NCBI GenBank assembly: GCA_009843635.1
Contig: VYDB01000077.1
Location: forward strand, 1 to 64,000
Direction: 5' to 3'
Length of the DNA: 64,000 nt
DNA from: Gammaproteobacteria bacterium
Lineage (GTDB): Bacteria; Pseudomonadota; Gammaproteobacteria; Pseudomonadales; Azotimanducaceae
The position numbers were made by a program, and so were the translations under genes. This document shows positions 34,513-43,637 of the stretch, piece after piece (the first letter of the stretch is position 1; every line of letters begins with the position of its first letter). A model generated the notes under the pieces. It had not been told where the DNA came from, ran no database searches, and saw only the letters and a program-made list of their open reading frames with translations.

Positions 34513-35748
34513 GTGAAGTCCATAACCGGCCCTTGGGTCAGCGGAGAGGATTTCTTCGACCGGGACCGCGAGTTGCAAGTGCTGGACCGTCACATCCGCA
34601 ACGGCAACCCCATTTTGCTGTCTGGGCAGCGGCGCATGGGGAAGACCAGCGTGGCTCGCGAGCTCGGGAGGCGGCTTGAGCAGGAAGGTTGGGCATTCGC
34701 CTTCGCCGATGTGGAGCACGCTGCCTCACCGGAAGACGTCATCACGAAAGTCGCCGAAGCACTGCATCCGGTTCGGGGAATCGCATCGCGCCTCGGCGAG
34801 CGCTTGGCGCGACTATTTTCGGACAACGTCGAGCAACTTAGCGCCTACGACTTCGGCATAAAGTTCCGCGCTGGATTGAACGCCGGTGCTTGGCCGCGCC
34901 ACGGAGAATCGATCATCCGCAGTTGCGCGGAACATGAACAATCGATCCTGTTGGTCATCGACGAATTGCCAATTTTTCTCAATCGCCTGTTGCGCCAAGA
35001 TGACGGCCGGGCGTTGGTGGACGAGTTTCTGAGCTGGCTGCGCGGTGCAATCCAAGACGTCAGTGGCGGTTCCTTGGCTCTCATGCTGTCGGGCAGCATC
35101 GGCTTGACGCCTCTTGTCCGCCGCTTGGGTCTGACTGACCGCACCAACTATCTCTACGAGTTCCGGCTTGGGCCTTGGGACCGAAGCACAAGTGTCGAGT
35201 GCTTCAACCAGCTAGCCCGCACAAACGCCCTGTCTGTTGAGGATGGTGTAGCTGAAGCGGCCTACGACGCTCTGGGCGTCGGCATTCCGCATCATGTGCA
35301 GTCCTTCTTCGCGCGATTGTTGGACTTCGCAACCATGCACAGCCGCGACGCCATCAAGGTGGTTGATGTCGAAACGGTGTACCAAACCGATCTGCTCGGC
35401 CCATTCGGCCAGAACGACCTCATGCACTACGAAGCACGTCTGCGGGATGCCCTGGGTGAGAACGAATTCGCCATTGCCAACGCAATACTCGCGGAAGCGG
35501 CTGTTCAAGGGCAATTCACGCCCAGCGCCCGCAAGGCGCTTGAAGCGCTGTTCGCAACCAAGATCGAGAATATCAGCGAAAGGGTGGCGGACATACTCGA
35601 AGTCCTCATTCACGATGGCTATCTCGAAGCCGACGACGGCAGCCACCGATTCGTATCCCGCTTGTTGAAGGATTGGTGGGCCACCCGGTATGCGGATCAT
35701 CACCCTACCCTCTCTAGCGACCATTCAGTCGGCAGGGCCAACCGATGA
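34513..35748 (+). CDS. AAA/STAND-type P-loop ATPase (first of a coupled pair)
   Basis: 411 residues from GTG 34513, with AGGAGA 8 nt upstream. Walker A is GQRRMGKTS (residues 38-46) and Walker B ILLVIDELP (Asp150, Glu151). SGSIGLTPLVRRLGL fits a sensor-like segment. The C-terminal ~180 residues (from about 250, with HHVQSFFARLLDF, then LEVLIHDGYLEADDGSHRFVSRLLKDWW) look like a winged-helix tail, as in archaeal-type ATPases (ATPase_2). Such proteins act as signal-dependent NTPases. Its stop overlaps the next gene (ATGA), so the two are made together. Base composition is less GC-rich than the flanking genes. Function unknown. Confidence 0.85.
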   Translation: MKSITGPWVSGEDFFDRDRELQVLDRHIRNGNPILLSGQRRMGKTSVARELGRRLEQEGWAFAFADVEHAASPEDVITKVAEALHPVRGIASRLGERLARLFSDNVEQLSAYDFGIKFRAGLNAGAWPRHGESIIRSCAEHEQSILLVIDELPIFLNRLLRQDDGRALVDEFLSWLRGAIQDVSGGSLALMLSGSIGLTPLVRRLGLTDRTNYLYEFRLGPWDRSTSVECFNQLARTNALSVEDGVAEAAYDALGVGIPHHVQSFFARLLDFATMHSRDAIKVVDVETVYQTDLLGPFGQNDLMHYEARLRDALGENEFAIANAILAEAAVQGQFTPSARKALEALFATKIENISERVADILEVLIHDGYLEADDGSHRFVSRLLKDWWATRYADHHPTLSSDHSVGRANR

Positions 35749-38603
35749 ATGCCCGGACGGCGACCATTCGGAAGTTCATTGCTGGAACGTATCAATCCGA
35801 CGAGGAAGTGATTCGGCAATTCACGGTCCGCCAAGGGGAACTTCAAATCGTCCTGCGCACACTCGCCGACAACATCGATGCCGCTTGCTGCCAACATCTG
35901 CTGCTCATCGCGCCCCGAGGACGCGGCAAGACCATGATGCTAGCCCGCGTCGCCGCAGAGATACGCGCCAACAGCGAATTTGCTCCCCACTACTTGCCGG
36001 TCCAATTCATGGAGGAAAGCCAAGAGATTATCTGCATCGCCGACTTCTGGCTTGAAGCGCTCTTCCACGTCGCCAAGGCAACGCAAAAACACGATGCGGA
36101 ACTGGCTAGGGAACTCGCCAAAGCGCATACCGATTTCGCCACACGATGGGAGGAGCGGGACATCGCCGAACACGTCCGCTCTACGGTTCTAAGCGCAGCG
36201 GACAGAATCGGCAAGAAGCTCCTGTTGATGGTGGAGAACCTCCAGTCACTCAGCGACAATGTTGACGATGACTTCGGCTGGCAGCTCCGCGAAACGCTGC
36301 AATGCGAACCCCAGATCGCCCTGTTAGCCACGGCCGCCAGCCGATTCGCCGCTTTGGATGACGCGAAGGAGCCTTTCTTCGAACTGTTCCGCACCATCAA
36401 CCTAGAACCTTTGGATACCGGCTCCTGCCGCCGCTTGTGGCGGGCAATCAGCGGCGATGATCTTTCGGACCGAGAGATCCGTCCTCTCCAAATCCTAACA
36501 GGCGGCAGCCCACGCTTTCTGGTCATTATGGGCGAGTTCTCACGCCACCGCTCAATGCGAGAACTGCTGGAAGAACTAGTGGCGCTCATCGACGACCACA
36601 CGGAGTACTTCCGCAGCTACACCGAGGTGTTGGCTAAGCTTGAACGCCGCGTTTTCCTCGCCGTGGCCGATCTTTGGCAGCCATCCACTACCAGGGAAAT
36701 CGCCTCCCGAGCGAGGATGGACGTCAGAAAGGCATCCACTCTAATCGGAAGGCTGGTGAAACGGGGCGCACTGATTGTTCAAGGCACAGGGCGCAGACAG
36801 AGCTACTCGGTTGCAGAACGCCTCTATTGCATCTACTACAAGCTCCGCCGAGAACGAGACGAGGCAGCGGTTGTACACAGCCTGATTCGCTTTATGACCG
36901 CATTCTACAGCGGCCCTGAGTTCGCAAGCTTGGTCGAACATCTCCGCACCGAGGCAATCAAGCATCCTGCTATACGAGAAGGTTTGAAACGTGGAGGTAT
37001 CGACGTAGCGCAGTTAAATCAGACCGACTTCAACGACGAAGTCGATAATCGTCTCCTCAACAGCAGTGCACTCAGACTCTCCGGTCAAACTGCGAGAGTG
37101 CTGCTCAACCAGGCTTTGGAACTGGCGCAGGCGGGCCAACACAAAGATGCACTTGATGTCTATGAAGAGACTGTCGCCCTCTTCGCTCACAACGATGCGC
37201 CAGAACTCGCGGAACTTGCCGCGATAGCGCTTTTCAACAAAGGTGTGACGCTTGGGAAGCTCGGCAAGGAAGACGACGAGATCGCGATCTACGACGAGGT
37301 CATTCACCAATTCGGAGACAGCGCGACCGAGGAACTCATGGAATTGGTCGCAGGAGCGCTTCTCAACAAGGGGGTGGCACTCGGGAAGCTCGACAGGGAG
37401 CACGAAGAGATAGCGGCCTACGGCGACATCGTTCAGCGCTTTGACGGCAGCGACGCTCCTGAACTCGCGGAAAGGACCGCAAACGCGCTTCTCAACAAGG
37501 GCTTGACCCTAGGGACGCTCGGTAGGGAAGACGATGAGATCGCGGCCTACGGCGACATCGTTCGGCGCTTTGGCGGTAGCGAGGAGCCGGCACTGATGGA
37601 GGAGGTCGCAAAGGCGATCCTTTACACGGGCCTAACGCTTGGGAAGCTCGGCAGGGAGGAGGACGCGATCTCGGCCTACGACGACATCGTTCAGCGCTTT
37701 GGCGGCAGCGACGCTCCTGAACTCATGGAGGGGGTCGCAAAGGCGCTCTTCTGCAAATCTCAGGCGCTAGCGAGACTTGGAAGGAGCTATGACGAGATGG
37801 CGACCTACGACGAAATCGTTCTCCAATTCGCGGACAGCGATTCACCGGCACTCATGGCGGAGGTCGCGAAAGCGCTCCTCTACAAGGGCGTTGCGCTGGG
37901 GATGCTCGGCGAGGAACAAGATGAGTTGGCGGCTTACGAAGAGATTGTTCACCAATTCCCGGACAACGATGGACCAGAACCCGTGGAGCGGGTAGCTAAA
38001 GCGCTTTTAAGCAAGAGCTCGGCGCTGAAGACGCTCGGAAAGAAAGACCACGAGTTGGCGGTCTCCGGGGAGGCGGTTCAAGGCTTTGGCAACGGCGATG
38101 CTCCCCACCTGCAGGAAACCATCACAACAGCATTGACCTTTAGAGCACTCGCTGCAAACCGCGCCGGAGACCCCACTATCGCTCTAACTCTCTGTGACGA
38201 TATAGACAGCCGCATCAGCCCGCCGACCGTAAACGCGGTTATATGCATGTGGCTGCGTACTGAGGCACTGGTCTTACTCCGTAAACACCTCGACGCTATG
38301 CGCACTCTGGAGGCCGCCTACGAGGCTCTCGATCCCAGTGACAGTAGGCTGATACCCATCGCTTCCTCTTGCATCTCCAACTTTGTCGCGGCGGGAGCCG
38401 ACCAAGGTAGCATCCTTCGAATCCTGACTAGTGATAAAGAAAAGGCCGCGTCTCTTCTGCCACTGATCGTCGCCCTACGTCGCCGGTTGGGAGAGGATGT
38501 GCGAGTCCCCACCGAAGTCGAAGAGGTGGCACAGGACATCATGCGCTACATTGACGAGCGATCAGGAGTTGGGGCGGAGGTAACAACGGTGACCGAGCAC
38601 TAG
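35745..38603 (+). CDS. P-loop ATPase with C-terminal TPR-like repeat array
   Basis: 952 residues. N-terminal NTPase: Walker A-like APRGRGKTM (56-64) and a Walker B-like LLLMVEN (159-165) where Glu replaces the usual Asp. A winged-helix unit follows (about 305-345: TTREIASRARMDVRKASTLIGRLVKRGALIV). From about 452 there are eight 43-residue repeats of the type ALLNKGVALGKL...E.IAAYGDIVQRF, then a divergent helical end. This is a STAND-like layout: switch ATPase plus sensor repeats. It overlaps the first ATPase gene by 4 nt. I believe similar proteins are annotated in other genomes only as TPR proteins; no function is known to me. Confidence 0.85.
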   Translation: MNARTATIRKFIAGTYQSDEEVIRQFTVRQGELQIVLRTLADNIDAACCQHLLLIAPRGRGKTMMLARVAAEIRANSEFAPHYLPVQFMEESQEIICIADFWLEALFHVAKATQKHDAELARELAKAHTDFATRWEERDIAEHVRSTVLSAADRIGKKLLLMVENLQSLSDNVDDDFGWQLRETLQCEPQIALLATAASRFAALDDAKEPFFELFRTINLEPLDTGSCRRLWRAISGDDLSDREIRPLQILTGGSPRFLVIMGEFSRHRSMRELLEELVALIDDHTEYFRSYTEVLAKLERRVFLAVADLWQPSTTREIASRARMDVRKASTLIGRLVKRGALIVQGTGRRQSYSVAERLYCIYYKLRRERDEAAVVHSLIRFMTAFYSGPEFASLVEHLRTEAIKHPAIREGLKRGGIDVAQLNQTDFNDEVDNRLLNSSALRLSGQTARVLLNQALELAQAGQHKDALDVYEETVALFAHNDAPELAELAAIALFNKGVTLGKLGKEDDEIAIYDEVIHQFGDSATEELMELVAGALLNKGVALGKLDREHEEIAAYGDIVQRFDGSDAPELAERTANALLNKGLTLGTLGREDDEIAAYGDIVRRFGGSEEPALMEEVAKAILYTGLTLGKLGREEDAISAYDDIVQRFGGSDAPELMEGVAKALFCKSQALARLGRSYDEMATYDEIVLQFADSDSPALMAEVAKALLYKGVALGMLGEEQDELAAYEEIVHQFPDNDGPEPVERVAKALLSKSSALKTLGKKDHELAVSGEAVQGFGNGDAPHLQETITTALTFRALAANRAGDPTIALTLCDDIDSRISPPTVNAVICMWLRTEALVLLRKHLDAMRTLEAAYEALDPSDSRLIPIASSCISNFVAAGADQGSILRILTSDKEKAASLLPLIVALRRRLGEDVRVPTEVEEVAQDIMRYIDERSGVGAEVTTVTEH
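37098..38129 (+). repeat. Eight 129-bp coding repeats (43-residue TPR-like units)
   Basis: Units start every 129 bp from 37098. Consensus per unit: A-L-x-N-K-G-x-x-L-G-x-L, then E-I-A-x-Y-x-x-I-V, then R-F-x-G-S-x-x-P-E-L. Units 3 and 5 keep near-identical DNA in their middle (around 37425 and 37683, 258 bp apart), so part of the array arose by recent duplication. Units 1 and 8 are the most divergent. Confidence 0.88.
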
Positions 38604-38653
38604 GCCAACCCGCCGCACGCTTTACCCAAGAGGTGAATCCTGACTCCCTCCCC

Positions 38654-39313
38654 TCAACGCCAAGCGAATGCCGGCTGTTCATAGTGGGCGACGCGGGTGT
38701 GGCGACCTAGTAGGCACACTTCCCGGAACTGGTAGATCAACGCGGCAGTCGGTGCGGCGATCCAATCGTTGCCGACGGGCATGCGCAGCATGGGGTGCTC
38801 GCTGCTGGCAACCTGGTCGAGCAGGGGCGCGTCCTCGCGCATGAACTCGGTCAGCGGGATGCGATGCACGGACGCCACTTCGGCGGGGTTGTGGCGGGTC
38901 TTCAGGCCCGGCCCGCCCCAAACGACCACCGGGCTCATGACGAATCCTGAGCGGGTGACGAAATCGTCCAAGGTGCCGATCACTTCCCCTTGGTCTATAT
39001 GCACGTCCACCTCCTCGCGCAACTCGCGCAACGCCGTTTGCACGGGCGCCTCGCCGGCATCCAGCCGTCCGCCTGGAAAGGCCCACTGGCCCGGATGGTT
39101 GCGCAGCTTCGCTGAGCGCCGGGTGAGGATCAGCGCCGCCTCGGGACGCCAGGCTTCGGAGCTTTCAAAACCGGGGAGGTCCGCGCCATGGGCAGCGTCG
39201 GTCACGGTGATGGCAACCGCCGCGTGATGGGCATCGTCCACTTTGTTTTCAATGACATCGAAGGCCGCCAAGTTGGCGGTGATGCTGGCCTTAAGTTCGT
39301 CGTCGCAGAGCAT
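38654..39313 (-). CDS. NUDIX hydrolase (CoA pyrophosphatase/NudL-like)
   Basis: About 219 residues from ATG 39313 (MLCDDELK); the reading to 39499 would overlap the divergent gene. The Nudix box is GGRLDAGEAPVQTALRELRE continuing EVDV, with the metal-binding REL-REE core intact. The preceding LILTRRSAKLRNHPGQWAFPGG is typical of NudL-type CoA pyrophosphatases, which cleave CoA to 4'-phosphopantetheine and 3',5'-ADP. It looks like a resident chromosomal gene between two stretches of probable acquired DNA. Confidence 0.9.
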   Translation of the reverse strand: MLCDDELKASITANLAAFDVIENKVDDAHHAAVAITVTDAAHGADLPGFESSEAWRPEAALILTRRSAKLRNHPGQWAFPGGRLDAGEAPVQTALRELREEVDVHIDQGEVIGTLDDFVTRSGFVMSPVVVWGGPGLKTRHNPAEVASVHRIPLTEFMREDAPLLDQVASSEHPMLRMPVGNDWIAAPTAALIYQFREVCLLGRHTRVAHYEQPAFAWR

Positions 39314-39474
39314 CGGCGAAGCATACGCGCAATGGCAGTGTTGGCGCCATGTCGGCCAGCGCAACCATCGAGGCAGCCGCAAGTAATGCTGACGCCTACC
39401 CTTGGGCTGACCCGACTGCTCCCGTTCGCCCCATGCTAAAGTGATGCACGGCGACCAAACCAGCAAGCCGGGCC

Positions 39475-40110
39475 ATGGCACAAGATCTGACCGATGCACT
39501 GAAGGAATCTCTGCGCCAATTGGGGAGTGAATTCAAGCCAAATCAGCTCGCCTACCTTTCGCTGACCTCCAAGAACGAGGGACCGCTGTGCGGTGCGCTA
39601 GCTTGGAGCCTACACAAAGGTGTTGCTCAGGAGCAGGAACTAACGATCCGAAGAGAGTACCGCAACCCGGAGTTACCAAGACACCCTATTGATATCGCGG
39701 TGCTGGGGGACGACCGAGCCGAAATGCTCATAGAGGCAAAAGCAGCCATGGCTTTTGACCCGCTAGTCAAAGGATCTAGGGTGTATCCGTCTAAGGACGT
39801 GGCAGCTGACGCCAACAAACTCAGGAAGGTCGATGCGGCGGATAGGCGATACGTAATCGCGTTCTTCACGATCTATGATGGCCTCCCCCACTGCAAACAC
39901 CATGCTGCAATCACCTACATTGAGGGCATGAAGCGTCGGCCCAACGCGCAAGACCGCTTCGAAAGGGAAGGCTTGCCGAGCTTTCGTGAAGCAGTAAGCC
40001 GTCTTGACCCTTCTGTCGAGCGTATTGACGACGGCAGAATCCCGGCGGGGAAAGCGTTCGGCATCAAGGTCAGCGTATGGTACGAGCTCATGGCGGTTTG
40101 GAACCGATAG
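39475..40110 (+). CDS. Hypothetical protein, PD-(D/E)XK nuclease-like core
   Basis: 211 residues. The segment PIDIAVLGDDRAEMLIEAKAA (split: IDIAVLG, then MLIEAKA) has an Asp on one strand and E-A-K on the next, as in the PD-(D/E)XK active site of restriction-like nucleases. VIAFFTIYDG follows as a core strand. No other motif is seen and the basic residues are scattered. Lower GC than its neighbours. It could be a restriction-type nuclease remnant or solitary effector; without a partner methyltransferase the role is open. Confidence 0.6.
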   Translation: MAQDLTDALKESLRQLGSEFKPNQLAYLSLTSKNEGPLCGALAWSLHKGVAQEQELTIRREYRNPELPRHPIDIAVLGDDRAEMLIEAKAAMAFDPLVKGSRVYPSKDVAADANKLRKVDAADRRYVIAFFTIYDGLPHCKHHAAITYIEGMKRRPNAQDRFEREGLPSFREAVSRLDPSVERIDDGRIPAGKAFGIKVSVWYELMAVWNR

Positions 40111-40268
40111 GAATGCGTGGGTTCTGAAGTGGATTTCGCACCATCATCGGCCAAGCCTGACAGTTTGCGGCAAAACCCCACTCAGAGCGAGCAGGCAACG
40201 GCGGACGTCGATGAAGCAGGAACCCGCATCACAGCGGTTGTTTTTCATCCACGAGTTCCAGTGTCCTG

Positions 40269-40803
40269 ATGCCCAACGGTGGCTCCGACTGCTGCGGCAC
40301 TTGTTGGTTCAATCGATCTCTCGAGGGCCGCAGGGGCGGCTCAAACTTCAACCGTGACATCCCCAGCCACTGCGAGATCCGTGACCTAGACATCCCGAAT
40401 CCGTTCTACACCTACTGCGCAAATCACCCTTACCATCGCCCTGGCCGAGACCAAATCCCGATTGGGCCAGTATTCGTACATCGAGACGTGATGCCAAAAG
40501 AGACCGCTGCCAAGCACAAGGACAGCAGCTCATCGGAGCCCCAGCGGATGCGTTGGCACAACTCGCCCGATACCGAGGAAATTCGACAACATCTGCTCGA
40601 TCTCGTTCGCCTGCCTGAGACGCACATCGATGAGGGCTACCACTTCCATACGCACCCATCCTGGACGGCTGCGCTGTTGCAACTGCTTGAATGGCGCGAT
40701 GAGCGTCTCCTGCCAACGCTGGAGGAAGTCTCACAGCATGGTGGGCCATAGCGCCGAAATCGAAGAAACCATGCGCTTCGTTCGCAAGCGCTTGGAAGAT
40801 TGA
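40269..40803 (+). pseudogene. Conserved cysteine-rich hypothetical protein, probable C-terminal frameshift
   Basis: The main frame 40269-40751 encodes 160 residues starting MPNGGSDCCGTCWFN, with HCEIR and YCANH; the spaced Cys/His could bind zinc. It stops after EEVSQHGGP. In the +1 frame, the next 22 codons to 40803 read MVGHSAEIEETMRFVRKRLED, a plausible natural C-terminus. One extra C in the GGGCC at about 40742-40746 would explain the switch (GGG CAT AGC becoming GGG CCA TAG). It may be a real mutation or a sequencing error. Function unknown. The acquired-looking neighbourhood extends to here. Confidence 0.65.
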
Positions 40804-40858
40804 GCGGTAGGGTTTTAGGGACAGGTCTCAATCGATTGGAAGCGAGGGCGCCAACACC

Positions 40859-41722
40859 TTGATTGCAAAATCGGAACGGCGGGCGGTTCTGTTCGCGTTG
40901 CTGGCGGTGGCGTTGTGGTCCACGGTGGCAACGGGGTTCAAGTTGGGGTTGCGCACGCTTGAGCCGGTGCAGTTGCTGCTCGCCGGCGCCTTGGTGTCCA
41001 CCCTCTTCTTCTGGGTCGTCGCTGGGTGGTTGGGGCGGCTGCGTTTGCCGGCGAAAGCGGTCGGCCGAGCGGCGCTGTTCGGCTTGCTCAATCCCTTTGC
41101 TTACTACGTCGTGCTGTTCGCCGCCTACGACCGCCTGCCGGCCCAGGTCGCGCAGCCTCTGAACTACACCTGGTCCATCGCCATGGCTCTGTTGGCCTGG
41201 CCGATATTGGGACAGCGGCCAACGCGGCCGGTTCTGCTGGGCATTCTTCTAAGTTACGGCGGCGTCCTGATCGTGCTGCGGCCTTGGGGAATGGAGGCGT
41301 CTTCGTCCCTCGATTGGGCAGGGGTCGCGTTGGCGCTGGGGAGCACCCTGCTGTGGGCGGGCTATTGGCTGGTCCAGGCGCGCTCCGATATCGATCCCAT
41401 CGGCCTGCTGGCCTGGAGCTTTCCGTTCGGCTTGGCGGCCACCGCGGTCCTCTGCGCTGTTGGGCCGGGCTGGCCGCCCCTTTCGGCTGACACGCTCGTT
41501 TTCGGCGCCTGGGTGGGGCTGGTGGAAATGGGCATTGCCTTCCTGCTTTGGCGTTACGCCCTGGCGCTCACCGCCAACGCCGCCCGCATCGGGCAGTTGA
41601 TCTACCTCTCCCCGTTGCTGTCCTTGGGGCTCATCGCCTTAGTGCTCGGCGAGACCATTCATCCCGCCTCAGTCATCGGCCTAGGCGTCATCATTGCCGG
41701 GCTGGCGGTGGCGAATCGCTAA
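40859..41722 (+). CDS. EamA/DMT-superfamily transporter
   Basis: 287 residues from TTG 40859. Ten hydrophobic segments in two EamA halves: FALLAVALWSTVATGFKLGL at the start and LIYLSPLLSLGLIALVLGETI near the end, both family signatures. Probably a metabolite exporter; substrate not predictable. It converges on the dehalogenase gene with a 7-nt gap. Confidence 0.9.
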   Translation: MIAKSERRAVLFALLAVALWSTVATGFKLGLRTLEPVQLLLAGALVSTLFFWVVAGWLGRLRLPAKAVGRAALFGLLNPFAYYVVLFAAYDRLPAQVAQPLNYTWSIAMALLAWPILGQRPTRPVLLGILLSYGGVLIVLRPWGMEASSSLDWAGVALALGSTLLWAGYWLVQARSDIDPIGLLAWSFPFGLAATAVLCAVGPGWPPLSADTLVFGAWVGLVEMGIAFLLWRYALALTANAARIGQLIYLSPLLSLGLIALVLGETIHPASVIGLGVIIAGLAVANR

Positions 41723-41729
41723 ATGATCA

Positions 41730-42602
41730 CTAGAGGGTCGACAGCCAGTCGGCGAGCGCGGCGGCGATTTCCGCCGGTGAGTCTTCCTGAATGAAGTGGC
41801 TGCCCTTCACGGTCACTTCGGTTTGGTTGGGCCACGCACGGCAGAATTCCCGGGTGGCACCCCTCACGAGGGCGCCCGGTTCGGCATTGATGAAGAGTTT
41901 CGGCACATCCGTGCCGGACAGCCAATCCGAGTACGCTTGGGCGACCGCCACCACGTCTTCCGGCTCCCCGTCGATGGGAATCTGACGCGGCCAGGTCACC
42001 GTCGGACGCCGGGATTCACCGGGCTCGAGGTAGGGGCGGCGGTACACAGCCATTTCCTCATCGGTGAGCCCGCGCAGAACCGAACCCGGCAGCACCCGTT
42101 CCACGAAGATGTTGTTCTCCAGCGCCATGGCCTCCCCCGCTGGCGAGCGGAAGCCTTGAAAGATGCCCGTCGCGTCCGCCGGAAACTCCGCCCAGGAGAT
42201 GGGCCGAACGATGGCCTCCATGTAGCAAATGCCCTTGACGGCGCTGCGATGCCGGTTGGCCCAGTGAAAGCCGAGCGCCGAGCCCCAGTCGTGGATCACG
42301 AACACCACGTTCTCCTTGACCCCGAGCGCTTCGAGCAGGGCATCGAGATAACGGGCGTGCTCGGCGAAGGTGTAGCGGTCCGGTCCCGAGTCGTCCAGCT
42401 TGTCGGAGTCGCCCATGCCGATCAGGTCCGGCGCCAAGCAACGCCCGAGGCCGGCCACCGCCGGCATGATGTTGCGCCACAGGTAGGACGAGGTGGGATT
42501 GCCGTGCAGGAACACGATCGGATCGCCCTCACCCATTTCGGCGTATGCCATTTGCTTGCCAAGCACTTCGATTTTCTGCTTGGGCAGTTCGTCTGCATTC
42601 AT
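41730..42602 (-). CDS. Haloalkane dehalogenase
   Basis: About 290 residues from ATG 42602 (MNADELPK), preceded by GGAAG at good spacing; TTG 42635 and ATG 42617 are alternatives. Alpha/beta-hydrolase with nucleophile Asp in [10 protein letters not shown], the halide-binding Trp next to it, Asn of the oxyanion/halide site in [13 protein letters not shown], and catalytic His in [11 protein letters not shown]. The pattern matches the DhaA/LinB-type dehalogenases, which turn haloalkanes into alcohols and halide. It lies downstream of an enoyl-CoA hydratase gene on the same strand, suggesting a haloalkane or haloacid route into CoA metabolism. Confidence 0.88.
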   Translation of the reverse strand: MNADELPKQKIEVLGKQMAYAEMGEGDPIVFLHGNPTSSYLWRNIMPAVAGLGRCLAPDLIGMGDSDKLDDSGPDRYTFAEHARYLDALLEALGVKENVVFVIHDWGSALGFHWANRHRSAVKGICYMEAIVRPISWAEFPADATGIFQGFRSPAGEAMALENNIFVERVLPGSVLRGLTDEEMAVYRRPYLEPGESRRPTVTWPRQIPIDGEPEDVVAVAQAYSDWLSGTDVPKLFINAEPGALVRGATREFCRAWPNQTEVTVKGSHFIQEDSPAEIAAALADWLSTL

Positions 42603-42631
42603 CTTTGTCGCTTCCATAAATTGCGTTGACT

Positions 42632-43420
42632 TCAAGCGCCTGTGAACGCCGGTTTGCGCTTTTCGAAAAAGGCGTTGATGCCCTCCTGTCCATCGTGACC
42701 GGCGGCAAGCCCGGCAATCGCCCTGGCCTCAAGCTCCATCTGCGACTCCAAGGTTTGCTCGAAGGTGCCGTTGAGCAGCGTCTTGACCGCCGCAAAGGCG
42801 GCGGTGGGGCCGCTGGCCAATCGCTGCGCCAAGCCTTGGGCTTGCCCGAGCAACTCGGCATCCGCCACCACTTGATTGACGATGCCCCAGTCCAAGGCCT
42901 CCTGGCTGGCGAGCAAACGGTTGGTGAGCATCAGCTCACGGGTGCGGCGGTCGCCGATCTTACGGGGCATGTAGTACGTAGAACTGCCGTCCGGCGAGAG
43001 CCCGGCGCGGGTGTAGGCCATGGTGAAGACGGCGGACTCGGCGGCGATGGCGAGATCGCAGGCCATGACCAAGCTGAAGCCCGCGCCCGCCGCGGTGCCG
43101 TTGACGGCGCCAATCACCGGCGCCTTGCTGCGGGCCAGGCGGGAAAGGCCAAGATGCAGGTCGCCGGTCATCTGCATGAGCAGCTTGCGCGTCCCGTCCC
43201 CGGCCTGGGCAAAGGCGCCGAGGTCGCCGCCAGCACAGAACATCTTGCCGGCACCGGTGAGCACGATGGCTCGAACCGCGGGGTCGTCGTCCGCGTCGAT
43301 GGCGGCGGCGCCAAACTCCTTGGCCATCAACGGATCCATGGCGTTGGCTGCCTCCGGTCGGTTGAAGGTGATGGTCGCCACATTGTTCGCGACCTCGTAG
43401 TTCAGGGTTTCAAAACTCAT
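42632..43420 (-). CDS. Enoyl-CoA hydratase/isomerase (crotonase fold)
   Basis: 262 residues. Oxyanion-hole segments [16 protein letters not shown] and [13 protein letters not shown], with the C-terminal [13 protein letters not shown] typical of short crotonases. The catalytic Glu pair of true hydratases is not obvious ([14 protein letters not shown] occupies the second position), so isomerase or other activity is possible. It is 29 nt upstream of the dehalogenase start, so the two are likely one operon. Confidence 0.9.
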   Translation of the reverse strand: MSFETLNYEVANNVATITFNRPEAANAMDPLMAKEFGAAAIDADDDPAVRAIVLTGAGKMFCAGGDLGAFAQAGDGTRKLLMQMTGDLHLGLSRLARSKAPVIGAVNGTAAGAGFSLVMACDLAIAAESAVFTMAYTRAGLSPDGSSTYYMPRKIGDRRTRELMLTNRLLASQEALDWGIVNQVVADAELLGQAQGLAQRLASGPTAAFAAVKTLLNGTFEQTLESQMELEARAIAGLAAGHDGQEGINAFFEKRKPAFTGA

Positions 43421-43637
43421 GGACGGCTCCGTTCGCTGCCGTTGAATGGCTCAGTTTGATCATTGTTGGGATTTTGCCGCTTACGCCGGACAGGGCACTA
43501 GGCGACCCGTTACAATTCGCGCCTGCGGCAAGGCGCGTGCCTAGTGTGCGAGCATAAACCACTCCAACTGGATGTGAAACGCCCGCTGACTCCAAACAAA
43601 GCACTGACCCACTCAACACTCCGGACGCATAGCATAA

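Noticed and set aside
34392-34523. Longer start for the wHTH-like gene, giving 44 extra residues
   Set aside because: The extension is translated through the operator repeats and into the divergent gene; it has no protein-like features.
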